Of a stretch of DNA of 51,803 bases, positions 8,186 through 15,596 are shown piece by piece (the first letter of the stretch is position 1; every line of letters begins with the position of its first letter). This stretch comes from Ruminococcus sp. (GTDB taxonomy: Bacteria; Bacillota; Clostridia; Oscillospirales; Ruminococcaceae). A model generated the notes under the pieces. The model had not been told where the DNA came from and did no database searches. It saw only the letters and a list, made by a program, of their open reading frames with translations. The stretch lies in NCBI GenBank assembly GCA_015066865.1, contig SVNQ01000009.1:1-51803 (forward strand), given 5' to 3'. The position numbers and the translations under genes are program-made.

Positions 8186-9283
8186 TTGCAGCAAAAACGC
8201 AGAAGACGCCGCAGACGTGTTTCCCCTGCCGGTGTTGTGCTGCTGGTCGTTATGGGTCTTATCATTGTTGCGGGAATTTGGGGAATCATTTGGGTTCTTA
8301 CCGATTCCGGCGATGAGCCAAAGACTCCGGAAGCAGAAAAAGTAATTCTTATTGAAACAGAACCAACCACAGAACCGCCTACGGAACCGCCCCCGCCGGT
8401 GAGTTATCCTGAGCGTGGAACGGACATTGTTCCGATCGGCGGCGGCGTTGACAGTCAATATGCAATTCTTGTGGACTTTGACAACAACAAGGTGATTGCA
8501 GAAAAGGAAAGTCAGACGGTCATTTACCCTGCTTCCATGACGAAACTGATGACGCTGATCGTTGCCATTGAACATATTGAGGATTTTAATGCCACCTTTA
8601 CCATGACGGATGAGATCATTGCGCCGCTCTATGCTGCGCAGGCATCCCTTGCCGGTTTTCAAACGGGTGAGGAATGTACGATGACGGATCTTCTCTATGG
8701 TACGGCACTTTCATCCGGTGCGGATGCCACCACGGCACTTGCGATCCATGTTGCAGGTTCGGAGGAAGCGTTTGTACGGCTGATGAATGAAAAGGTGGAG
8801 GAGCTTGGACTGAAGAATACGCATTTTATGAATGCCAGTGGTCTGCATGATCCTCAGCATTACAGTACCGTGACAGATATTGCGCTGATCATGGATTACT
8901 GTCTGCAGAATCCGCTCTGCAAAAAGGTGATCTCCACTTATACATATACAACCAGACAAACTCCGCAGAGTCCTGAGGGCATCAAGCTGTTCAGTACGAT
9001 GTTCAGCCGCATGTACGGAACGGAAGTGGAGGGGATCACCATTCTTGGCGGAAAAACCGGCTTTACCGATGAAGCAGGGCAGTGCCTTGCAAGCTATGCA
9101 CAGACATTGGATGGGCGCACTTATATCGCGGTGACTGCCAATGGACAGACAAAATGGCGTCCCATATTCGACGCATTTAAGATCTACGGTATTATTACAG
9201 GTACTTATCCGATGGATGAAACGGATGAATATATGCAACAAGAAACAGAAAATGCACCCACAGATACAACAAAGGTGCAGTAG
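8186..9283 (+). CDS. Serine-type D-alanyl-D-alanine carboxypeptidase (PBP5-like, S11)
   Basis: About 365 aa. The protein has a short very basic N-terminus (seven Arg in a row), one membrane anchor (about residues 16-39), a Glu/Thr/Pro-rich spacer and an extracytoplasmic S11 peptidase domain. The family trims the terminal D-Ala from peptidoglycan stem peptides. The nucleophile motif is SMTK (Ser117, Lys120), the second motif reads SGA instead of the textbook SGN, and the third is KTG in GGKTGFTDE. A GGAGG at 8173-8177 is correctly spaced for the TTG at 8186; the ATG at 8171 overlaps that site and has only a weak one, so TTG is preferred. The next gene follows after 33 bases, with a VanY-like product. 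Confidence 0.88.
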   Translation: MQQKRRRRRRRVSPAGVVLLVVMGLIIVAGIWGIIWVLTDSGDEPKTPEAEKVILIETEPTTEPPTEPPPPVSYPERGTDIVPIGGGVDSQYAILVDFDNNKVIAEKESQTVIYPASMTKLMTLIVAIEHIEDFNATFTMTDEIIAPLYAAQASLAGFQTGEECTMTDLLYGTALSSGADATTALAIHVAGSEEAFVRLMNEKVEELGLKNTHFMNASGLHDPQHYSTVTDIALIMDYCLQNPLCKKVISTYTYTTRQTPQSPEGIKLFSTMFSRMYGTEVEGITILGGKTGFTDEAGQCLASYAQTLDGRTYIAVTANGQTKWRPIFDAFKIYGIITGTYPMDETDEYMQQETENAPTDTTKVQ

Positions 9284-9316
9284 ATAAGAACAAGAGAGAA
9301 AAAAAGGTGACAAAAA

Positions 9317-10312
9317 ATGAATAGAAAGAATCAAAGCGAGTTGTCGTTGAAGAACGTTGCGCTGTTGATCGGTGCAGCAATTGCTGTTATGTGGGCAGCG
9401 GATGCGGTTTGCCGTCTGGTGAGAAAACCCGATGCAAGTGCAGTTCGTTGGAGCGATGAGATCGTTGCAGATAATTTGATCATTGATGCAGGAGATACGG
9501 CGGAAACACAGGGAACCACTGAAATTCCGGAAGGTACACTTGGGATTCCTGTACATGATGCCGGCATTGGAACTGAGCCAAAGTCGGATCTGCCGGATGG
9601 CTGTGTAGGGATTCCGAAGGATGACAGCCATATTTATTCAGGAATTTTGGTGCAGATCGACCAGTCCCACCCCTATACGGGAAGTACAGGGGAACTGACC
9701 ACATTTGCGGAGAAGAATGAAACTTACCGCATGAAACGAATGGATCTTTCCACACGTCCTGAGGTGTTGGCTGCCATGAATAGTATGGGCAGTGCATATA
9801 TGAGTGTGAGCGGCGTTGCGAACCTCATGGTATATAGCACAATTGCGCCCTATGATGTGGCAGGCAGTCTGTATCCCAGTGCACTGCCGGACCGCAGCAG
9901 TGGTTATTGTGTTGACCTTTGTCTGCTTAATGAGGATGGTACGATTTCCAAATTCAGTGAGCCAAATGCATGGGTGAAGGAGAATTGCTGGAAGTATGGT
10001 TTTGTGCTGAGCTATCCGGAGACGGACAGCGCTGCCACCGGTGTGGAATACGCACCCTACCATCTGCGCTATATCGGACCGGTGCATGCAGCACTGATGC
10101 ATGACAATCATCTGACATTGTCCGCTTATTATGCATATCTGAAGGAACATCCCTATTCTGTGCCGCTGTACCAGACGGTCGGCGATACGATGTACATGGT
10201 TTACTATGTTCAGGCTGTTTCCGGCGGAACTGAGGTTCCGGTGCCAAGAGATAAGGAATTTGACATTTCCGGTAATAACAGTGATGGTTTCATTGTAACA
10301 GTGAAAAATTAA
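9317..10312 (+). CDS. Membrane-anchored VanY-like (M15B) protein, probably inactive
   Basis: 331 aa. An N-terminal membrane anchor (about 12-32) and an acidic low-complexity stretch precede a domain that follows the D,D-carboxypeptidase VanY fold (about 105-300). Active M15B enzymes have a zinc site SxHxxGxAVD and EPWHxRY. Here the first motif reads DRSSGYCVD, with Arg where the zinc His belongs, and the second reads APYHLRYIG, with Ala where the catalytic Glu belongs; the Asp and the last His remain. I infer that peptidase activity is lost and that it may bind peptidoglycan or regulate the neighbouring carboxypeptidase. A short AAGGTGA site sits before the ATG; it is cotranscribed with the upstream gene and followed by a terminator. 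Confidence 0.75.
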   Translation: MNRKNQSELSLKNVALLIGAAIAVMWAADAVCRLVRKPDASAVRWSDEIVADNLIIDAGDTAETQGTTEIPEGTLGIPVHDAGIGTEPKSDLPDGCVGIPKDDSHIYSGILVQIDQSHPYTGSTGELTTFAEKNETYRMKRMDLSTRPEVLAAMNSMGSAYMSVSGVANLMVYSTIAPYDVAGSLYPSALPDRSSGYCVDLCLLNEDGTISKFSEPNAWVKENCWKYGFVLSYPETDSAATGVEYAPYHLRYIGPVHAALMHDNHLTLSAYYAYLKEHPYSVPLYQTVGDTMYMVYYVQAVSGGTEVPVPRDKEFDISGNNSDGFIVTVKN

Positions 10313-10318
10313 ATGATA

Positions 10319-10358
10319 AATGCTCCCGATTGCCTGTGTGATCGGGAGCATTTTTTGT
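10319..10358 (+). terminator. Intrinsic terminator after the VanY-like gene
   Basis: TGCTCCCGAT (10321-10330) and ATCGGGAGCA (10341-10350) form a perfect 10-bp stem followed by six T. It may also stop the convergent AIM24-family transcript, since the minus side ends in a T-rich stretch. Confidence 0.93.
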
Positions 10359-10397
10359 AAAATAGATTTTTCGTCAGCAGAAAATGCCGAAAAGCAA

Positions 10398-11072
10398 TTA
10401 CTTGGACGGGATGAATCTTGCAACAATACTTGCAAACTTAGGAAGCGGCATGGTCTGCAGCCAGATACGGCCGGGGCCGGAAACTCTGGTGTTGAAGAAG
10501 CCTTCGCCGCCGAGCAGCGCATTGCCAACGCCCTTTACAGTTTCAACGGACATCGAGCAGGTTGCTTCCATTGCAGCAAGATGACCTGTATCGATCATCA
10601 TGGACTGACCGGGAGCCAGATCGTATGTAACCACGCTGCCGTCGATTTCCAGCAGCAGCAAACCGTTGCCTGTGAACTTCTGCATGATGAAGCCTTCACC
10701 GCCAAAGAAACCGGCAGAGAGCTTCTTCTGGAAGTGTGTTTCCTGTGTGACGCCTGGTGCGGATGCGAGGAAAGCAGATTTTTGTGCAATGATGGACTTA
10801 CCGCCGGAAAGCTCAATTGCCATGATTTCGCCGGGTGCAGCAGCTGCAAATGCAATCAGACCGGGACCGCCCTGTGCGGTGTAGGTGTTCTGGAACATGG
10901 ATTCGCCGGTGAGTGCACGTCCGAACATTTTGCCCAGAGAACCGCCCTTTGTCTGCATTTCAACGTTCGGAGTTACCCATGACATGCCGCCTCTTTGACA
11001 GTTGATGCTTTCGTTGGCTTCCAGCGTGATGGTTGCCACGGGGTAGGGTTTGCCTTGGATTTCGTACTTCAT
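10398..11072 (-). CDS. AIM24/TIGR00266 family protein
   Basis: 224 aa, soluble, no signal peptide. The start MKYEIQGKPYPVATITLE and the Gly-rich beta repeats (GGMSWVTPNVEMQTK, GGKSIIAQKSAFLAS, GGEGFIMQKFTG, GGEGFFNTRVSGPG) are those of the bacterial AIM24-like family, a trimeric beta-prism fold. Its function in bacteria is not established; the yeast relative is mitochondrial. The ATG at 11072 has a perfect AGGAGG, which lies 5-10 bases after the SGNH hydrolase stop, so both genes belong to one message. Last gene of the three-gene minus-strand operon. Confidence 0.88.
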   Translation of the reverse strand: MKYEIQGKPYPVATITLEANESINCQRGGMSWVTPNVEMQTKGGSLGKMFGRALTGESMFQNTYTAQGGPGLIAFAAAAPGEIMAIELSGGKSIIAQKSAFLASAPGVTQETHFQKKLSAGFFGGEGFIMQKFTGNGLLLLEIDGSVVTYDLAPGQSMMIDTGHLAAMEATCSMSVETVKGVGNALLGGEGFFNTRVSGPGRIWLQTMPLPKFASIVARFIPSK

Positions 11073-11084
11073 AGTGATTTCCTC

Positions 11085-11825
11085 CTATAATATGATCTTA
11101 TCATGATCGGTCAGACATCTCATCCACAGTTCTGCGAGCGTGCGCATTCCCTGATAGGTGGGATGAATACCGTCAATGGTTTCAATAGGATCATCAAATT
11201 GTGCAAGATCTGTCACCATACACTCATGGAGTGCAGCATTTTTTTTGATGACCGTGTTATATTCTTCGATTGGATGGAGCGCATCCGGAACTGCATTATT
11301 TTTCTGGAATAACGTAGCGCAGACGATGCGGCTTTCGGGATATTTTGATTTCAGCTTGCGCAGCATAACATCATATGCGTAGCAGAAGTTGTTTTTGCTT
11401 TGTAGATCACCCTCAATAGGTGAGCGGAAGCACCAGTCATTTGTTCCCATAGTTACCAGAATGATGTCCGGATAAAGAAGCTTTGTACAAAGAGATTTTT
11501 GTATTCTGCCATTCCGCATGGGAAAATGATATGCACCCGGATTGCAGTGCAGTTCCCCAAAACGCAGCAGATGCGTTGCACTGGGGAAATCCATACCGCA
11601 GACCAGACTGCCGGAATAGGAATTGTTGATGCAAAGATCCCCTCCAAGCTGTGAAATGATCTGCATCCACCATGTATCCTCCGGTCTGGAAATGCCGGAG
11701 CAGTCTGCATGGGGATTCTGCATATAGAACGATTTGCAGAACGGCGGCAGAAATCCCTTCAGCGTACTGATGGAATCACCCAGTATTGAAATTTGTTTTC
11801 CGGAAAATAAAGTGTTTGCGGGCAT
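11085..11825 (-). CDS. SGNH/GDSL-family hydrolase
   Basis: 246 aa. The catalytic blocks are visible: block I ISILGDSISTL with the nucleophile Ser, block II with Gly in NNSYSGSLVCG, block III GTNDW with Asn, and block V DGIHPTYQG with the Asp-His pair. The family removes acyl groups from esters, including acetyl groups on carbohydrates, but the substrate cannot be told. No signal peptide is seen, so it is probably cytoplasmic. The GGAGG before position 11825 sets the start at MPANTLF; an in-frame ATG at 11840 overlaps that site. It lies 28 bases after the beta-CASP nuclease gene. Confidence 0.88.
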   Translation of the reverse strand: MPANTLFSGKQISILGDSISTLKGFLPPFCKSFYMQNPHADCSGISRPEDTWWMQIISQLGGDLCINNSYSGSLVCGMDFPSATHLLRFGELHCNPGAYHFPMRNGRIQKSLCTKLLYPDIILVTMGTNDWCFRSPIEGDLQSKNNFCYAYDVMLRKLKSKYPESRIVCATLFQKNNAVPDALHPIEEYNTVIKKNAALHECMVTDLAQFDDPIETIDGIHPTYQGMRTLAELWMRCLTDHDKIIL

Positions 11826-11853
11826 CAAAGGTACCTCCAAATGGTTGGGAAAC

Positions 11854-13449
11854 TCACTTCTCCCATTTATTGCAGATTTCTGTCAGCTGGTCTGTGAGCT
11901 TTGCAATGTCCTTATTGGTGCGTCCGGTGCTGCGGTTGATGAGCTTTGTCAGACGATCAAGCACAGCCAGCAGGCGCTGGAATACAGGATTGCCGGACTT
12001 GGCGGCGGACTTGCGTTCGATGCGTTTTGGTTCTGCTTCAAAAGTAACAGTGTTGGCAAGAATATCAAATTCCGTGCCGCTGTACGGTGCATAGGCATCC
12101 AGCCCCAGTCTGTTGTGAATATGTGCGGTGAATGCATCCGCTGTATCGCTTTCGCCATGTACGACGAATACACGCTTGACATTTTTGATATTGGCAACCC
12201 AGTCCGTCAGACCGTTGAGATCCGCATGACCGCTGATACCGGGCAGCTGCTTGATCTCTGCGGCAACTTGTATGGTCTCACCGAAGAGTTTCGCAGTCTT
12301 TGCACCCTCCACCAGAGAACGGCCGAGCGTGCCATAGGACTGGTAGCCGACAAAGAGAATGGTATTGGCACTTTGCCAGAGATTATGCTTGAGATGATGC
12401 TTGATGCGGCCTGCTTCGCACATGCCGGATGCAGAAATGATCACCTTGCAGTTCTTGTCAAAGTTGATGGCTCTGGATTCATCCGCCGATGTGGCAAGTA
12501 CCAGATCGGGGAATGCAAGAGGATTGATGCCGCGGTTGACGAAGCTCAATGCTTCCTCATCGTAGCAGCTTTCCTGATTGCTCAGGAATACATTGGTGGC
12601 TTCAATTGCAAGCGGGCTGTCCATATAGACGGGGAATCCGTCGTGCCCCTTGACCAGTCCCTGCTCCTTGATCTGTCTTAGGAAGTACAGCAGCTCCTGG
12701 GAACGTCCCACCGCAAAGGAGGGAATGATCACGCTGCCGCCGCGATCAAAGGTACGCTGGAGTACATCGGCGAATGCCGTCACATAATCCTTCGGTCGTT
12801 CGTGAGTGCGGTCTCCATAGGTCGATTCCATCACCACGAAATCCGCTTCCTCGATGAAGATCGGATCACGCAGCAGCGGCTGGTTGATGTTGCCGATGTC
12901 GCCGGAAAATACAAGTTTTCGGGTTTCGCCATCTTCCGTTGCCCAGATCTCAATGCTTGCGGAACCAAGCAGATGTCCTGCGTCGGTAAATCGAATATCC
13001 ACACCTTCACAAAGGGTGAAGCGTTCATCATATTTATGGGGACGCATCAGTTCGATCGTACCCAATGCATCCTTCATGGTGTAAAGAGGCTCATATGGCT
13101 CTTCGCCCTTTCGCTGTGCCTTGCGGGTACGCCACTGCGCTTCAAATTCCTGAATATGCGCACTGTCACGCAGCATGATGCTGCAGAGTGAAGCGGTTGC
13201 CTGTGTTGTGTGAATTTCACCCTGGAATCCGCCTGCAAACAACAGCGGCAGCAGTCCGGAATGGTCAATATGTGCATGCGTCAGCAGCACATAGTCAATT
13301 TCAGCCGGAGCGCAGGGGATGCGGGCGTTTTCGTAAACGTCGCGTCCCTGTTCCATGCCGAAATCTACAAGGATTTTTCGGTTTCCGATTTCGAGATAGG
13401 TGCAGCTTCCTGTAACTTCATGCGCCGCACCGATGAATTGCATTTTCAT
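11854..13449 (-). CDS. Metallo-beta-lactamase/beta-CASP ribonuclease-like protein
   Basis: 531 aa. The zinc-site motifs are in order: HAHIDHSGLLP (HxHxDH), DAGHLLGSAS, and STYGDRTH, then the beta-CASP insertion with ASGMCEAGRIKHHLKHNL and the closing HADLNGL in the RMMBL region (about 395-410). This is the CPSF73/TTHA0252-like group, which cleaves RNA; it is distinct from RNase J. The last 70 residues form a charged Lys/Arg-rich tail not needed for the fold. Start at 13449, set by AAGGAGGG, 45 bases inside a longer open frame. It heads an operon with the SGNH hydrolase and AIM24 genes and has a clear promoter. Confidence 0.88.
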   Translation of the reverse strand: MKMQFIGAAHEVTGSCTYLEIGNRKILVDFGMEQGRDVYENARIPCAPAEIDYVLLTHAHIDHSGLLPLLFAGGFQGEIHTTQATASLCSIMLRDSAHIQEFEAQWRTRKAQRKGEEPYEPLYTMKDALGTIELMRPHKYDERFTLCEGVDIRFTDAGHLLGSASIEIWATEDGETRKLVFSGDIGNINQPLLRDPIFIEEADFVVMESTYGDRTHERPKDYVTAFADVLQRTFDRGGSVIIPSFAVGRSQELLYFLRQIKEQGLVKGHDGFPVYMDSPLAIEATNVFLSNQESCYDEEALSFVNRGINPLAFPDLVLATSADESRAINFDKNCKVIISASGMCEAGRIKHHLKHNLWQSANTILFVGYQSYGTLGRSLVEGAKTAKLFGETIQVAAEIKQLPGISGHADLNGLTDWVANIKNVKRVFVVHGESDTADAFTAHIHNRLGLDAYAPYSGTEFDILANTVTFEAEPKRIERKSAAKSGNPVFQRLLAVLDRLTKLINRSTGRTNKDIAKLTDQLTEICNKWEK

Positions 13450-13482
13450 AGCAGACCCTCCTTGTGATAAAGTGTTAAATTT

Positions 13483-13511
13483 AGTATAACACATTTTTCG
13501 TCATAATGCAA
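13483..13511 (-). promoter_or_regulatory. SigA-type promoter of the beta-CASP operon
   Basis: Minus strand: TTGCAT (13506-13511), 17 bases, TATACT (13483-13488). The leader is about 27 nt to the start at 13449. Confidence 0.85.
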
Positions 13512-13611
13512 TAGATGTAATTAAATTTTTTGTATTTTTTGGTAAAAATATTGTAACTATCATCCGGCATAAGACAGGACATCCGAATCAGCCGCCAAAA
13601 AACAAAAAAAC

Positions 13612-13640
13612 TTGCATTTTTCGGGCAGTTGTGTTATAAT
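13612..13640 (+). promoter_or_regulatory. SigA-type promoter of miaB and the downstream block
   Basis: TTGCAT (13612-13617), 17 bases, TATAAT (13635-13640). The leader is about 30 nt to the TTG start at 13678. The 100 bases between the two divergent promoters are AT-rich and carry no feature I recognise. Confidence 0.87.
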
Positions 13641-13677
13641 AAAATGTGAGACTTTATTAGGAACAGGAGGAGAACCT

Positions 13678-15081
13678 TTGCCGGAAACACTCAATTTGAA
13701 CGATTTGCCGTCTCCGGAAATATGTGTGCAGGAGGTGCGCAGATGGACGGAAAAGCTGCCGCAGCCGCCGCTTGCCTATCTTCATAGCTTTGGCTGTCAG
13801 CTCAATGTAGCGGATGGCGAAAAGCTCAGCGGCATTCTCAGGCAGATGGGTTATGGGTTTACAGAGGACATGACCGAGGCGTCCCTGATTCTGTACAACA
13901 CCTGCGCTGTGCGTGAAAATGCGGAGGATCGTGTGTTCGGCACGCTTGGGAGCATCAAGAAGCTCAAGCGTGAGAATCCCGCACTAATCATCTGCGTGAC
14001 GGGCTGTATGACGGCACAGCAGCAGGTTGCCGATAAAATTCGTGAGTCCTACCGCCATGTGGATATTGTACTGGGTACGTCCGCTGTGAGCAGACTGGCG
14101 CAGATGCTGTATGCGCATATGCACGGGGTGCGGTATGCACAGGATATTCAGATTTATACCGACATTCCCGAGGGACTTGAGGCGATGCGTGAGAGCAGCT
14201 TCAAGGCGTCCGTTCCGATCATGTTCGGGTGCAACAATTTCTGCACCTACTGCATCGTTCCCTATGTCAGAGGACGGGAGCGCAGCAGAAAGCCTGAACA
14301 CATCATTGAGGAAGTTCGTGATCTGGTACAGCAGGGCTATAAGGAGATCATGCTGCTGGGTCAGAATGTCAATTCCTATGGTAAGGATTTAGAGGACGGC
14401 ATGGATTTCCCGACGCTGCTTCGGGAGCTTGATCGGATCGAGGGCGAATTTTGGATCCGCTTTATGTCCTCGCATCCGAAGGATGCAACGCCTGAAATGA
14501 TGGATGCGATCATCGAATGCAGGCATCTTGCAAAGCATCTGCATCTTCCGGTGCAGTCGGGCAGCGATGACGTCCTGCAGCGGATGAACCGCCGCTATAC
14601 AGTGGAGAAATATCTGGAAAAGGTTCGCTACATCCGAAGCTTTGATGCGGAATTTTCCCTGACGACGGATCTCATCGTAGGATTCCCCGATGAAACGGCG
14701 GAGGATTTTGAAGGCACGCTCTCGCTCATGCGTGAGGTGCGCTATGACAATGTGTATTCCTTCATTTACTCCAAGCGTACCGGAACCAAGGCGGCAGTGA
14801 TGCCTGATGCAATTTCCGATGCGGAGAAAAGTGAGCGCATGCAGCGGCTGCTTGCATTGCAGCGTGAAATTTCGGTGGAAAACAACCGCCGTTTTCTGGG
14901 CAGAACGATGCTTGTTCTGGCGGACGGCAGAAGCCGCAAGCGCCCTGACATGCTCACGGGCAGAAGCTCGGAGAACATGCTGGTGGAATTTGCAGGTGAT
15001 GCAGAGCTCATCGGCACATTTGTGGATGTCCGCATTACGGAAACACACAATGGTCTGGTGACAGGTGAATTGGTGAAATAA
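13678..15081 (+). CDS. miaB: tRNA-2-methylthio-N6-dimethylallyladenosine synthase MiaB
   Basis: 467 aa. MiaB adds the methylthio group to i6A37 of tRNAs reading UNN codons; the i6A substrate is made by MiaA, encoded 7 kb downstream. The N-terminal UPF0004 domain carries cluster cysteines (FGCQLN at about 39-44, NTCAVRENA, VTGCM), the radical SAM cluster is CNNFCTYC in FGCNNFCTYCIVPYVRGRE, and the C-terminal 65 residues are the TRAM RNA-binding domain. AGGAGG at 13665-13670 fixes a TTG start at 13678; any longer version would run through the promoter. Next gene 40 bases on. Confidence 0.96.
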   Translation: MPETLNLNDLPSPEICVQEVRRWTEKLPQPPLAYLHSFGCQLNVADGEKLSGILRQMGYGFTEDMTEASLILYNTCAVRENAEDRVFGTLGSIKKLKRENPALIICVTGCMTAQQQVADKIRESYRHVDIVLGTSAVSRLAQMLYAHMHGVRYAQDIQIYTDIPEGLEAMRESSFKASVPIMFGCNNFCTYCIVPYVRGRERSRKPEHIIEEVRDLVQQGYKEIMLLGQNVNSYGKDLEDGMDFPTLLRELDRIEGEFWIRFMSSHPKDATPEMMDAIIECRHLAKHLHLPVQSGSDDVLQRMNRRYTVEKYLEKVRYIRSFDAEFSLTTDLIVGFPDETAEDFEGTLSLMREVRYDNVYSFIYSKRTGTKAAVMPDAISDAEKSERMQRLLALQREISVENNRRFLGRTMLVLADGRSRKRPDMLTGRSSENMLVEFAGDAELIGTFVDVRITETHNGLVTGELVK

Positions 15082-15121
15082 ATCATGCCCGAAGGGCAAA
15101 CAATCATAAGGAGAGTTAACT

Positions 15122-15529
15122 ATGGATATTATTCAGATGACAAGAGAACTGGGAAAGGCAATTCAGGCGGATGACCGTTATATTGCGTATAATCTTGCAA
15201 AGCAGGCAAACGATGAGGACGAGCAGCTGCAGAATCTGATCGGCGCATTCAATCTCAAGCGCATGGAGATCAACATGGAAATGAGCAAAGAGGACAAGAA
15301 CGATGAGAAGATCGCAGAGCTGAACGATGTCATTCGTTCCCTTTATAAGCAGATCATGGAAAACCCGAAGATGATGGTGTTCAATGCCGCAAAGGAGGGC
15401 ATGGACAGCCTGATGAATCAGATCAACCACATCATCACCATGGCAGCAAACGGAGAGGATCCCGAAACCTGCGGTACGGGTGAAATTTCCTGCGGCGGCA
15501 ACTGCAGCAGCTGCAGCGGATGTCACTAA
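15122..15529 (+). CDS. YlbF/YmcA family protein with a cysteine-rich tail
   Basis: 135 aa, almost wholly helical. Residues 1-108 match the YlbF/YmcA (RicF/RicA) family: a charged helical hairpin around LKRMEINMEMSKEDKNDEKI and KQIMENPKMMVFNAAK. The tail (about 116-134) ends CGTGEISCGGNCSSCSGC and contains five Cys. In Bacillus the Ric proteins form a complex with iron-sulfur clusters and help RNase Y mature mRNAs and control development; I infer that the tail binds a metal or cluster. RBS AAGGAGAG, ATG at 15122. It sits between miaB and mutS, an arrangement common in Clostridia. Confidence 0.85.
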   Translation: MDIIQMTRELGKAIQADDRYIAYNLAKQANDEDEQLQNLIGAFNLKRMEINMEMSKEDKNDEKIAELNDVIRSLYKQIMENPKMMVFNAAKEGMDSLMNQINHIITMAANGEDPETCGTGEISCGGNCSSCSGCH

Positions 15530-15542
15530 TTGAAAATCACAA

Positions 15543-15569
15543 AGCTGCCCTGTTTTATACAGGGCAGCT
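15543..15569 (+). other. Intergenic hairpin between the YlbF-like gene and mutS
   Basis: AGCTGCCCTGT and ACAGGGCAGCT form a perfect 11-bp stem with a TTTAT loop. No T run follows, so it is not a standard terminator; it may be a processing site or stabilise the upstream mRNA end. Confidence 0.55.
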
Positions 15570-15596
15570 ATATCGAATAGAAAGGGAGGCGTCAGC

